From assembly GCA_965661625.1 (NCBI GenBank), contig CBFIEM010000003.1, positions 124,001 to 188,000 on the forward strand: a stretch of 64,000 nt of DNA. The letters are read 5' to 3'. Position 1 is the stretch's first letter; every line of letters begins with the position of its first letter. Shown piece after piece: positions 52,936 through 62,036 of this stretch. Source of the DNA: GCA-2705995 sp965661625 (GTDB lineage: Bacteria > Bacteroidota > Bacteroidia > Flavobacteriales_G > Salibacteraceae). A model generated the notes under the pieces. It made no database searches. It was not told the DNA's origin and was given only the letters and a program-made list of their open reading frames with translations. Made by a program: the position numbers and the translations under genes.

Positions 52936-54183
52936 ATGAAGCTCTACGTTCGACTGCTTAAAGAAGGTTTCGCTTTCGCCTTTCAAGCGCTCATTGTAAA
53001 CAAGTTGCGCACCTTTCTTTCCTTGCTGGGTGTTACCATTGGAATATTTGCCATTGTGTCTGTGTTCACATTGGTTGACTCCCTTGAGCGAAACATCCGT
53101 GGCAGTATCGAAACATTAGGGACTAACATTGTATTTGTTCAAAAATGGCCGTGGAGTTTTGGTGGCAACTATGCTTGGTGGGAGTATATGACGCGACCAG
53201 AAGTAAAGCAAGAAGAGCTCAAAAAAGTACAAGAGCGCACCACATTGGCCTCTCATGCTGCCTATGTGATTGAATTTCGAAGAACCCTGAAACAGGGTAA
53301 CAGCAGTATTGAGAATCAAAAACTTGTCGCAGCATCTAAAGATTACCGACACCTGAGGAATTTCTCCCTTTGGAAAGGGCGCTACTTTACGGATGAAGAA
53401 TTTAGATCAGGAGCTCCTTTTTGTGTTATCGGAGCGCGCACCGCTTATGACTTATTCGGTATCGCAAATCCCATTGGGAAACGGGTAAAATTAGGTGGCA
53501 AGAAAGCTACTGTTATTGGTGTTTTTGAGTATGAAGGCGAAAGTTTAATCAACGTAAGTGTTGATCAAGAAACGCACATCCCTATTCAATTTGCCAAGAA
53601 GCTTGTGAACATAAATGATCGCAGGTTAGGGCCGCGCATCATGGTGAAAGCTAAAGCAGGAGTTCCCAATGAAGCACTTATTGATGAACTAACGGGTATT
53701 ATGCGTTCGGTTCGCTCCCTCAAGCCCAAACAAGAAACCAACTTTGCTTTAAATGAAATTAGTATCCTTTCAGAAGGTTTTGAAGGCTTTTTTGGGTTTA
53801 TATCATTAATTGGCTCTGTGATTGGCGGATTTTCAATTTTAGTTGGAGGATTCTCTATCGCTAACATCATGTATGTAAGTGTTAAAGAACGTACCGGAAT
53901 AATCGGGATTCAAAAATCATTAGGAGCAAAAAATGCGTTCATCCTTTTTCAATTCTTAACCGAATCGGTTGTCCTAACCTTGTTAGGGGGAGTTTTTGGT
54001 CTTGTACTTATTTTCCTGATCACATTCGGAATATCATCATTTACGGATTATGATATCACAATGTCACTCAAAAACATTCTCACAGGGGTGGGATTATCCA
54101 TTGGAATAGGACTCATTGCCGGACTTCTTCCAGCTCGCACTGCTTCTCGCCTAGATCCAGTGGAAGCTATGCGTGCGAATTAG
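52936..54183 (+). CDS. FtsX/MacB-type ABC transporter permease, orphan
   Basis: The 415-residue permease has one N-terminal helix (about 26-50), a periplasmic domain (about 55-285) and three C-terminal helices ending in RTASRLDPVEAMRAN. It belongs to the MacB/LolC/E group but is shorter than the efflux permease at 19467. No ATPase or adaptor gene lies next to it, so it must use an ATPase encoded elsewhere. Its role could be lipoprotein release or efflux. It is divergent from purH, and the ATG lies 4 nt after a TAnnTTTG element. Confidence 0.88.
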   Translation: MKLYVRLLKEGFAFAFQALIVNKLRTFLSLLGVTIGIFAIVSVFTLVDSLERNIRGSIETLGTNIVFVQKWPWSFGGNYAWWEYMTRPEVKQEELKKVQERTTLASHAAYVIEFRRTLKQGNSSIENQKLVAASKDYRHLRNFSLWKGRYFTDEEFRSGAPFCVIGARTAYDLFGIANPIGKRVKLGGKKATVIGVFEYEGESLINVSVDQETHIPIQFAKKLVNINDRRLGPRIMVKAKAGVPNEALIDELTGIMRSVRSLKPKQETNFALNEISILSEGFEGFFGFISLIGSVIGGFSILVGGFSIANIMYVSVKERTGIIGIQKSLGAKNAFILFQFLTESVVLTLLGGVFGLVLIFLITFGISSFTDYDITMSLKNILTGVGLSIGIGLIAGLLPARTASRLDPVEAMRAN

Positions 54184-54306
54184 CCGTAACCTAAAGGCAC
54201 TAACCAATTGCTGATTAATTCCCACCGGTGCAGTGCAAAACGCCTCCCAATTCAAGACGCATTACATGCTTTACTTTAATTGGTACCCTGATTACCTGTT
54301 ATTTAT

Positions 54307-57141
54307 TCAGTAGCGATTCTCCTTACCTTTCACCAAGGCTGGAACCCCTTCTTCCATCCAACGCGGCATAGGTTCACCTTTCAGGTAATGGTTAAAAAAT
54401 CCGAACATGCGCTTACTTAAATCAATCCTGTTCGCTATACGCATGAGGTTATGCTGATCACCGTTGTAATTCAACATCCAAGCTGGTTTCTGTAAACGAC
54501 GCAGGCCAACCATCATCTCAATTCCCTGGTACCAAGGAACAGCACCATCTTTATCATTGTGCATAATTAGAAGTGGGGTCTCCACATTTTGCAAGTGATA
54601 GATGGGGGAGTTATCACGGTATTTACTCCAGTTCTCCCACAACGGTCCGCCTATCCGGCTCTGCGTACGCTCATATTGAAACATTCTCGACATTCCGGAG
54701 CCCCATCTAATGCCACCATATGCGCTTATCATATTGCTCACTGGAGCTCCTGCCATTCCCGCTGCAAACACGTCGGTTTGTGTTACGAGGTAGGCTACTT
54801 GGTACCCCCCCCAACTCTGTCCTTGGATTGCCATGCGATCACCATCTACAAAAGGCATTTTCGCTAATGATTCGGCACCACTCACAATGCAGTTATATGC
54901 ATCCCTACCAGGATATCCTGTTCCATATTCGATATCCGGAATAAACACCAGGTAATCATTACTGACGTAAAACGGAACACTCACGGTAGATGGAGAGGGG
55001 CGAAAACTTCGAGCACTGTGCTCTGTGTTGAAGTTCTTCTCGTAGAAATATACCATTAATGGATATTCCTTATTGGGGTCAAAATCATATGGCTTGTACA
55101 ATAAGCCCTTGAGTTTGGTGCCATCAAATGCATTCCAATAATACTTCTCTACCGTTCCCCAATTGTAACCTTCACGCTGTTTCTGTAGGTTAGACAACGG
55201 CAGCTCTTTCCACGCTTTTAGGTCAGTTACCAACGCATAATCGGGGTAACGTTCATAGGTCGAAGAGCGAACAATATACTGATTTACACTATCGGCTTTC
55301 GCGAAGTATACAAAAGCAGCATCACGCCAAACAAGCGTATCGACAACACCTCCTTCAACATGCACGTACCCTGTTGAATTATCGGTGTAGTTAAAGGCAC
55401 TAAAAACACTTGCAGAATCCAAATTGATGTGGGTTGATTCTCGCGTAAATCGCATGCGGTTGTAGCGCGTATTCCCGCTTTTCCCCAATCCATTGGTCAA
55501 GTTTTTAGCTCCTTTCCCATCGACTTGTATCGCATACACATCGCGGTTTGTGTTCACAATAACATGTTGCTCATCTTCACTCCACCCCTCAATTCCGTAA
55601 GCATTTGGCTCAGATGGTGTTTGCCCGGCTTCATTATAAAATACCAAGCCATCTTCCTTTACTTGAGCGCTGATATTTACTGCTTGAGCACTATCCCTGT
55701 GCTTGCAATACCAAGTATCATTTCCGCCATCATACCAAGCAAAGTATTCACCTGAAGGCGACATTGAGTTACTGAAACCCACCTCGCTTTTGAGCAGCTT
55801 ACGCTCGCCCGTTTCAATGTTTATCGCGTAATAATCTGACAACCATGGAAAGCTCCAAGAATAAGAGATTGCATGTTTGGAATTATCAACCAACACTCCC
55901 CAAGTGGCATTTCGTTTATCACCAATGCGTACGCTTTCATTACGCGATTGTTCTAATTGAATGATTTTATTGCCATTATTCAACAACACAACTGCACCTA
56001 GCCCCGCCTTTTCATCGCGACTCTTGCTCAATAATTGCTGTGGCTGAAGACGTTCATCCTTCCAAGACCACACATCTAGTTTAGCCGTTTCTGTTTTGAG
56101 TAATGAGTCTTTTTCAGGCTCAATGCGCTTATCAATCACTTCAAAAAATACGCGACTCAAATCCCTACTGAAGGAAACCTGTGCTTTGTTGTTAGGTACT
56201 TTTCCAGAAATCACACCAGAAGAACTACTATCAACTAACACAAAAGCTTCTTCTCCTCGCGACATGTAAAGGCTATAATTTTTAACCTTGGTGGTGTCTG
56301 CAGAATGAAAAAACAGGAAGTGCTCTCCCGTTCGGCTAATTTTAGGGTTATCCATTACCCCTTTTGCAATGTATATTGTATCGGGCTGACCTCTTTCCAC
56401 GTTATAAACAATGGCAGCACTTGTATCTGCATCCGTTCCATATTCTGCCGTGTAAAAGAGCGACTTTCCATCATCACTTAACCGTTGGTTTTTTACATGT
56501 TGAAAAACCACTTCATCTCCTGACACAGGATTTAGTAGAACAACCGCATGGGTTTTGTGCTTCTTGGACTTTTTTTTGGCTGGCTTATTGTCGCCCTTCT
56601 TTTTCCGCTTCTTTTTTTTGCGTTTCTTCTTTTTCTCATCTACTCCTTCCGACTTTTTTTCCGCATACTCATCAAACTCAATCATCATCCAATTGCTTGC
56701 GTGTTCTGTAAAACGGAACCCTGAATATTTTGGGTAGATAAACGTTGAGTCTAAGGCAAGCGAAACTACCTTTAACGTATCCTTAGGTAATTTTTTCGCA
56801 GGAGTTTTTTTCAACTTGAGTGCCTTTAAGGTGTCGTAAGGTACCCTTGCTTTGAAAGCATAGAACTGTTCATTGGTGGCAAACTTCAATCCCTCCGTTC
56901 GTTCTAGGGTGTCTGCATCCATGGTGTTGAGGTTGGTTAGCACCGTACGCACATCTCCAAATCCAGTAATTGGCTTTACCTCATAACTCATAAATGAAGC
57001 CGCTGAACTAAGTGAACTACTGCTCAGTCTTTTCCAATGATCATAATCATCAAATGTTAGCGACTTATACTGACCACTTGCTACCTGAAGCGAGCTTACT
57101 ATTAAAACTAGGAGTAAAGTAATTGCTTGTCTACAATTCAT
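54307..57141 (-). CDS. S9 family serine peptidase (prolyl oligopeptidase-like)
   Basis: The 944-residue protein has a signal peptide (about 1-23), a long beta-propeller region, and a C-terminal alpha/beta hydrolase with nucleophile Ser in GQSWGGYQ, an Asp in HNDKDGAVPW, and His in NGDQHNLM. It probably trims peptides in the periplasm or outside the cell. An unusual run of almost only Lys and Arg lies at residues about 162-198 (56547-56658), near the propeller start. Its start overlaps the DinB-like gene by 11 bp. Confidence 0.92.
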   Translation of the reverse strand: MNCRQAITLLLVLIVSSLQVASGQYKSLTFDDYDHWKRLSSSSLSSAASFMSYEVKPITGFGDVRTVLTNLNTMDADTLERTEGLKFATNEQFYAFKARVPYDTLKALKLKKTPAKKLPKDTLKVVSLALDSTFIYPKYSGFRFTEHASNWMMIEFDEYAEKKSEGVDEKKKKRKKKKRKKKGDNKPAKKKSKKHKTHAVVLLNPVSGDEVVFQHVKNQRLSDDGKSLFYTAEYGTDADTSAAIVYNVERGQPDTIYIAKGVMDNPKISRTGEHFLFFHSADTTKVKNYSLYMSRGEEAFVLVDSSSSGVISGKVPNNKAQVSFSRDLSRVFFEVIDKRIEPEKDSLLKTETAKLDVWSWKDERLQPQQLLSKSRDEKAGLGAVVLLNNGNKIIQLEQSRNESVRIGDKRNATWGVLVDNSKHAISYSWSFPWLSDYYAINIETGERKLLKSEVGFSNSMSPSGEYFAWYDGGNDTWYCKHRDSAQAVNISAQVKEDGLVFYNEAGQTPSEPNAYGIEGWSEDEQHVIVNTNRDVYAIQVDGKGAKNLTNGLGKSGNTRYNRMRFTRESTHINLDSASVFSAFNYTDNSTGYVHVEGGVVDTLVWRDAAFVYFAKADSVNQYIVRSSTYERYPDYALVTDLKAWKELPLSNLQKQREGYNWGTVEKYYWNAFDGTKLKGLLYKPYDFDPNKEYPLMVYFYEKNFNTEHSARSFRPSPSTVSVPFYVSNDYLVFIPDIEYGTGYPGRDAYNCIVSGAESLAKMPFVDGDRMAIQGQSWGGYQVAYLVTQTDVFAAGMAGAPVSNMISAYGGIRWGSGMSRMFQYERTQSRIGGPLWENWSKYRDNSPIYHLQNVETPLLIMHNDKDGAVPWYQGIEMMVGLRRLQKPAWMLNYNGDQHNLMRIANRIDLSKRMFGFFNHYLKGEPMPRWMEEGVPALVKGKENRY

Positions 57142-57634
57142 AATTCTGATTTAAAACATCTAAATGGTGAGCAAGGTGTCCTGCCATTATATATCCACAC
57201 GCACGTACTGAAAAATTAGAACCCGAACCTAAACTCATGGTTTTAAGTTCCGCTAATGATAAGTTTGAGAACAGGCTAATGCTAGCCATTCTGATGGTGT
57301 ACCACTCATCCCAGAGGTCTTGTAAATCTACATCTTTCAAATCTCGAGCTTCAACAAACGCGTTGTGATCAAACCCTGGGTTTTGCGATTGATCCCGAGC
57401 AATACGCAGTGCACGGTATTGAAAAACCCGTTCCGTATCATTTACATGACCTAGTAATTCTGCTACTGACCATTTTCCTTCGGCGTACCTGTAATTAACT
57501 TTATTCGATGGTATTTGTTTGTAGCGCTTTTCAAGAATATCAAGCTGTTCATCGAGCACATCTAACAACATTTCACCCGAAAAACGGTCTACATACCTCC
57601 CAAAATACTCGGGATATTCGTTCGTTGAAATCAT
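57131..57634 (-). CDS. DinB-fold protein
   Basis: The 167-residue four-helix protein has the DinB-like metal site pattern, with GKWSVAELLGHVNDTERV (His near 63) and the C-terminal AGHLAHHLDVL. Members of this fold include thiol-dependent transferases such as bacillithiol S-transferases; here the substrate is unknown. It has no signal peptide. It precedes the S9 peptidase gene with an 11-bp overlap, so the two are made together, though a shared function is not evident. Confidence 0.88.
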   Translation of the reverse strand: MISTNEYPEYFGRYVDRFSGEMLLDVLDEQLDILEKRYKQIPSNKVNYRYAEGKWSVAELLGHVNDTERVFQYRALRIARDQSQNPGFDHNAFVEARDLKDVDLQDLWDEWYTIRMASISLFSNLSLAELKTMSLGSGSNFSVRACGYIMAGHLAHHLDVLNQNYEL

Positions 57635-57748
57635 CCTATCTGTTTAGAGTCGTGAAAATACAAAACCTCATCCATTGCTGAAGACCTTGTTCGAAATCGC
57701 ACATTTTTTTATCCTTTCGCTAAATCAACATATCCTAATAGCATTGAC

Positions 57749-57756
57749 TAGTTTTG
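57749..57756 (+). promoter_or_regulatory. -7 element four bases before the yqaA-like GTG
   Basis: TAGTTTTG is followed by CGCG and then the GTG at 57761. Its TAG is also an in-frame stop, so the protein cannot start further upstream. No clear -33 TTG is present. Confidence 0.55.
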
Positions 57757-57760
57757 CGCG

Positions 57761-58219
57761 GTGGATGACTGGGTTATATATGGATTGTGGGGATTATTCT
57801 TTGCTGCATTTTTGGCCGCTACCATCTTGCCGCTGAGTTCCGATATTTTGGTAACCTTATTCATCCTACAAGCTGACAATTCCATCGTGGCGATATTTGC
57901 GGTAGCAACGCTTGGCAATTGGGCTGGCGGTATGTTTTCATACGGCATGGGGTATTGGGCAAATTGGAAAAAAATAGAAAAATGGCTCCGTGTAAAAGCC
58001 TCATCAGTCGAGCCGTTCATTGCAAAAGCCCGCCGGTACGGACCTTATTTCGCCCTCGTTACATGGCTACCTATCGTCGGTGACCCAATGGCAATAGCAC
58101 TTGGCATAGTAAGGTCTCCAATGTTAGCTACTGCTTGGTGGATGCTAATTGGAAAAGGCCTCCGATATGCCGTTATCATTTACCTTACATTACAGGGACA
58201 ATCTTGGTTTTTAAGCTAA
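57761..58219 (+). CDS. YqaA-like DedA/SNARE-associated family membrane protein
   Basis: The 152-residue protein has four membrane segments and the DedA-like signature ARRYGPYFALVTWLPIVGDPMAIALGI. Relatives flip lipid carriers or influence membrane potential; this short YqaA branch is not characterised. The start is a GTG at 57761; an in-frame TAG lies just upstream and no ATG precedes it. The GTG is 4 nt after TAGTTTTG. Its stop codon shares bases with the stop of a small gene on the other strand. Confidence 0.87.
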   Translation: MDDWVIYGLWGLFFAAFLAATILPLSSDILVTLFILQADNSIVAIFAVATLGNWAGGMFSYGMGYWANWKKIEKWLRVKASSVEPFIAKARRYGPYFALVTWLPIVGDPMAIALGIVRSPMLATAWWMLIGKGLRYAVIIYLTLQGQSWFLS

Positions 58220-58320
58220 ATCCATTTTGTAAGTAGCAAGGCCAACGTGGTAAGTCCAGTGAGGTGAATCGCAAACCGAATGGTTTCATTCAGCTTATAA
58301 AGCGCCATCATACGTTTCAT
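58216..58320 (-). CDS. Possible 34-residue membrane peptide
   Basis: An ATG at 58320 opens MKRMMALYKLNETIRFAIH and continues LTGLTTLALLLTKWI before a TAG at 58218-58216. The peptide has a basic N-terminal half and one hydrophobic segment. A perfect TAnnTTTG (TACCTTTG, 58352-58345) lies 24 nt before its start, and a purine-rich AAGAGA precedes the ATG. Its stop interlocks with the stop of the yqaA-like gene. It is too short to recognise by family, and it may be chance. Confidence 0.4.
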   Translation of the reverse strand: MKRMMALYKLNETIRFAIHLTGLTTLALLLTKWI

Positions 58321-58344
58321 ATCTCTTGTTGTTTTAATGCGATT

Positions 58345-58352
58345 CAAAGGTA
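58345..58352 (-). promoter_or_regulatory. -7 element ahead of the 34-residue frame
   Basis: TACCTTTG on the minus strand, full TAnnTTTG match, 24 nt before the ATG at 58320. No clear -33 TTG is present. Confidence 0.35.
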
Positions 58353-58428
58353 GCCATAGCCACATTTTACAGGTATTACGTAAACGTTACAGATGCGCGA
58401 AAACAAGGTTAAGAAACGTTCGATTCCT

Positions 58429-58436
58429 TACCTTTG
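58429..58436 (+). promoter_or_regulatory. -7 element four bases before the histidine kinase GTG
   Basis: TACCTTTG is followed by TTTC and then the GTG at 58441. It predicts a leaderless message from this GTG. The -33 position is weak (TTA). Confidence 0.55.
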
Positions 58437-58440
58437 TTTC

Positions 58441-59421
58441 GTGAAAAAACAGACTAAACGCTCTCCTTTTGTGTTGTTTTATCTTTTGGTGGGGTATGTT
58501 ATCTTGCAATTTGCGTGGTGGGCGTTTCTCATCTACGACCTCAACCTTGAGCTAGCTTCTATTTCTATTCAGTCAGCCCATCTAGACCCTGCAGAGTTAG
58601 AAAATCAGCTTTCCAATAAGGTTTGGATGATCTTTGGAGAAGGAACCGTCTTCCTCACACTTTTAGTTCTCGGATTCATACAAGTAAAGAAGGCTTTTCA
58701 GCGGGAAGTAGCAGTAGCGCATCAACAGCATAACTTTTTACTCTCCGTTACGCATGAACTTAACTCGCCTTTAGCTTCCGTTAAACTCTACTTACAAACC
58801 TTGTTAAAACGTCGCATTCCAACAGACAAGCAAGTACAGATTCTAGAAAATGCTCTTGCAGAAAATGAACGCCTAAGTAAATTAGTTACGAATGTTCTTC
58901 TCGCTACGCGGATGGAAGACAGCTCCTTTAACCTCTACATGGAGGAAATGGATTTAGCCACTATTTTTAAACGATTGCTAACTGAAAACCCTAAGGCAAA
59001 TCAGCACAAGGTAGAGGTAGTTGCTCCTGAGCAATGCGTGGCACTAATGGATCAAACAGCGTTTGAAAGTATTGTAGCTAACTTATTCGAAAATGCCATA
59101 AAGTATAGCGAACCCGGGTCCACCATTAAAGGCGTTCTTCAATGCGACGGTAACTCATTTTCAATTGCGTTGCACGATGAAGGTCAAGGAATATCCGAGG
59201 CAGATAAAAAGTTGATTTTTGATAAATTTTACCGTTCTGGGAATGAAGATACTCGGAAGTCAAAAGGAACTGGCTTAGGACTGTACATTGTTCAGTTTCT
59301 GGCAAATGCTCTAAAAGCAGTAGTTACTGTAAACAGCTCAGCACAAGGCTCTACATTTACCATTACTTGGTCTAAGCAAGCGCTTTTATCACTTGGTGAG
59401 CAAGGTGACATGCCCAGATAG
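58441..59421 (+). CDS. Sensor histidine kinase
   Basis: The 326-residue kinase has two membrane helices (about 8-31 and 62-81) around a short periplasmic loop, a HisKA domain with His105 in SVTHELNSPLAS, and a HATPase with LFENAIKYS, DEGQGIS and GTGLGLYIV. It autophosphorylates and passes phosphate to a response regulator that is not next to it. I chose the GTG at 58441, which lies 4 nt after a TACCTTTG; the ATG at 58393 would lie upstream of that promoter. Its last 33 bp overlap the convergent CHU_C gene. Confidence 0.9.
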   Translation: MKKQTKRSPFVLFYLLVGYVILQFAWWAFLIYDLNLELASISIQSAHLDPAELENQLSNKVWMIFGEGTVFLTLLVLGFIQVKKAFQREVAVAHQQHNFLLSVTHELNSPLASVKLYLQTLLKRRIPTDKQVQILENALAENERLSKLVTNVLLATRMEDSSFNLYMEEMDLATIFKRLLTENPKANQHKVEVVAPEQCVALMDQTAFESIVANLFENAIKYSEPGSTIKGVLQCDGNSFSIALHDEGQGISEADKKLIFDKFYRSGNEDTRKSKGTGLGLYIVQFLANALKAVVTVNSSAQGSTFTITWSKQALLSLGEQGDMPR

Positions 59422-62001
59422 CCGTTGGGCATTTTTACCATTGAGTTCTAACACCCAATAATAAACTCCTTCCGGTAAACCATGTCCGTCCCAATTGTTT
59501 CGGTAATATAAGTCATCGTACATCACTTGTCCCCAACGGTTGTACACCGTAAATCGCGAACCTGGATTCCGTTCTAAATCAACAACCTGAAAAAAGTCAT
59601 TAATTCCATCACCATTAGGGGTAATGATATTCGGAATGAATGGAGTACAATCTAGCAATGAGATGGTTATGCTATCAGTCACCATATTGTTGCATGAATC
59701 AGAAGCCATTGCGTAAACCACACTCGACTGGGTAACGGTTTGCGAAAAAACCAACCCATTTTGAATTACGGATTCTCCAAACCAAGCTAATGAAACATTT
59801 CCTCCTCCTCCGGAAACCGATCCGGTTAACACAACTTGGTCTCCTTGGCAAACACTGGTGTCTCCCATCACAATTAATTGCATTGCAGCATATTCATCGA
59901 CACTAACCAACGCGGTATCGGAGAATTCGTTGCCACATAAATCTGTTACAGTTACCATTAAGTTGGTTGTATTTGCAAAGGCCTCAATGCGCAACGTATC
60001 ATCACTAACAGGCTGTGTCGAGGTCCCCCAGTTCCACTCTACCGCATAACTCCCTGCTCCTCCCACAATTTCAGGAGCAACTTCAATTGAGTCTGGCCCA
60101 CACGCAATCAACGTATCATGAATAGTGACTTGAAGCGAATCATACTCTTGAACAGAAAGCACAACAGAGTCCATTGCAAGTTGAACACCGCATGTATCGG
60201 TAACTTGAACATGAATTAGCGTGTCTTGACTTACCGGTAGTGAAATGCTGGAATCTGAGCTTCCTGTTGACCAGTTAAATGTATATGGAGCAAAACCCCC
60301 ATTAACTGCAGGAATTATTTGTACAAGGTCTGCAGGGCAAGGAGCGAAGAGCGTGTCAGCTAAGCTTACCGTCAAAGAATCTCCTTGATCAACGACAACA
60401 TCTACCTGCCCTAAAATGGAATTCGACGTGCAGCTATCACTCACCAAAACAAGAAAAGTGTTGTTCGAATTTGGCGAAACCCAGATACCTGAAGTGGTAT
60501 CGCCAGTGCCTAACCAAAAATATGTTGGGTTAAATGCATTCACTACATCAGGTGTGATAAAGATACTATCCTCCACACACGTGATGGTGTCTATTGATTG
60601 ATTAACGGCTAATGGAGTAGTTGAACAAGAAACGCATTGTTCTTCCTCGTTAAACACAAATACCGTATCCAAGATGGTGTCTAAAACAAAATTTGGAAAT
60701 GTGCCCAATTGATATTGATTCGTATCCGTGTTAAATGAAACAGTTCCTGTGTCCATTAACGTTAGAACATCCTGATAGCAGCTGTCGTTTAAAACTCCTG
60801 TCGTATCGCTTACCACTACCCACGCATCCGAATTAAACCCTGGATTAAAGCTATTACTCGCTCCAGTTGCATAGAAAAACCCGTTCAGCGTATCAAGGTC
60901 AAACAATTGATCCATTGAGGAACCTCCGTATACCACCGTTTGTTTGAGGTTACCACTTCCGTCTAAGTGAGCGAACCATCCGTCGAAACTGCCAAAACCA
61001 ACCCCATTGGTTTCTCCAATAATTACATACCCTCCAAATCCATCCGGCTTCACTGCTCGAAACCTATCTAGGCCGGAGGACCCTATTCGCTTTATCCAAA
61101 TTGGTGCTCCTGTGGAATCATACTTTCCAATCATTCCATCTATTCCTTGAGCCCCATAATCCTGAGTCTGGCCTATGACTATAATTTCATTATTTTCAGT
61201 AATGTAGCCATCATGCATCACATCACTTTGCATTTGCAATTCGGTCCCCACTACCTTTATCAAATTAAAATTGGCATCTAAAAAAAGCAATTTCCAAACT
61301 ACAGATGACGGTCCAGAAGTTGAAGCAATTACGGCATGCCCTCCTAGCACGTATCCGCCACCGTCAAACTCATCCATCCAAGAAATAATAAACTCAGTCA
61401 AGCCAATTTCTGGATCTGACCCTTGGTTCGGATTCCAGAAGCGATTGAGCACACTATCCCCATTTTGGTCATAAACTGAAATCGAAGGGCGCTGTCTAAT
61501 TGTTAGTGATCCCAAGTGGCCTTGGAGGGTTCCATACTGAACTATTTCCGACCCACTTGTAGTTAGCAATCCATTGAGTTGATCATCAAATGAAGTAATG
61601 GATTTGCGGTATTCAATCACATTGCCATTCTGATCTAAAATAACCCGCGCAGAACCTTCAATTCCATTCCGAGTTGATGCTACCATGTAGCCGTTGCCAA
61701 ATGGAATAATATCTGTCCCGTATTCATTGGAACCATCCAACTCATAATTGCGTGACCATAATGTGTCGAGGTTGGAATTTAATTTCGCAACCCAAGTTTC
61801 TTGACCGTTTCCATTCCGATTGGCATCACCAATTAACATTAGGTCACCATTTGAGAGGTGTTTGATCCTTATTTTTTCGGACTGATTTACATTTCCAAGC
61901 ACCTTGGAAAACGGCTGAGCCACGGCTGTTATGCTAAGAACAATTGAGCATAATAAAAATGAAACAAGAGCTGTATTGGCAGGCATACATTTCTTACGCA
62001 T
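59389..62001 (-). CDS. Secreted protein with CHU_C/T9SS type B sorting domain
   Basis: The 870-residue protein has a signal peptide (about 1-29). Its first half (about 30-460) has WVAKLNSNLDTLWSRNYELDGSNEYG-type repeats that suggest a beta-propeller. The second half (about 465-785) is Ig-like, Asp/Ser/Thr-rich segments. It ends in the CHU_C domain (FIPNIITPNGDGINDFF... to RLSGHVTLLTK), which directs type IX secretion and surface attachment, as for gliding proteins such as SprB. It is the downstream neighbour of a paralogue sharing this C-terminus. Confidence 0.88.
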   Translation of the reverse strand: MRKKCMPANTALVSFLLCSIVLSITAVAQPFSKVLGNVNQSEKIRIKHLSNGDLMLIGDANRNGNGQETWVAKLNSNLDTLWSRNYELDGSNEYGTDIIPFGNGYMVASTRNGIEGSARVILDQNGNVIEYRKSITSFDDQLNGLLTTSGSEIVQYGTLQGHLGSLTIRQRPSISVYDQNGDSVLNRFWNPNQGSDPEIGLTEFIISWMDEFDGGGYVLGGHAVIASTSGPSSVVWKLLFLDANFNLIKVVGTELQMQSDVMHDGYITENNEIIVIGQTQDYGAQGIDGMIGKYDSTGAPIWIKRIGSSGLDRFRAVKPDGFGGYVIIGETNGVGFGSFDGWFAHLDGSGNLKQTVVYGGSSMDQLFDLDTLNGFFYATGASNSFNPGFNSDAWVVVSDTTGVLNDSCYQDVLTLMDTGTVSFNTDTNQYQLGTFPNFVLDTILDTVFVFNEEEQCVSCSTTPLAVNQSIDTITCVEDSIFITPDVVNAFNPTYFWLGTGDTTSGIWVSPNSNNTFLVLVSDSCTSNSILGQVDVVVDQGDSLTVSLADTLFAPCPADLVQIIPAVNGGFAPYTFNWSTGSSDSSISLPVSQDTLIHVQVTDTCGVQLAMDSVVLSVQEYDSLQVTIHDTLIACGPDSIEVAPEIVGGAGSYAVEWNWGTSTQPVSDDTLRIEAFANTTNLMVTVTDLCGNEFSDTALVSVDEYAAMQLIVMGDTSVCQGDQVVLTGSVSGGGGNVSLAWFGESVIQNGLVFSQTVTQSSVVYAMASDSCNNMVTDSITISLLDCTPFIPNIITPNGDGINDFFQVVDLERNPGSRFTVYNRWGQVMYDDLYYRNNWDGHGLPEGVYYWVLELNGKNAQRLSGHVTLLTK

Positions 62002-62036
62002 TTAGACTTCAATCCGACGTCTAAGTATGGGTGAAT

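Noticed and set aside
56555..56737. Plus-strand frames opposite the Lys/Arg insert of the S9 peptidase
   Set aside because: They only mirror the poly-Lys codons (Phe/Leu-rich) and lack start signals.
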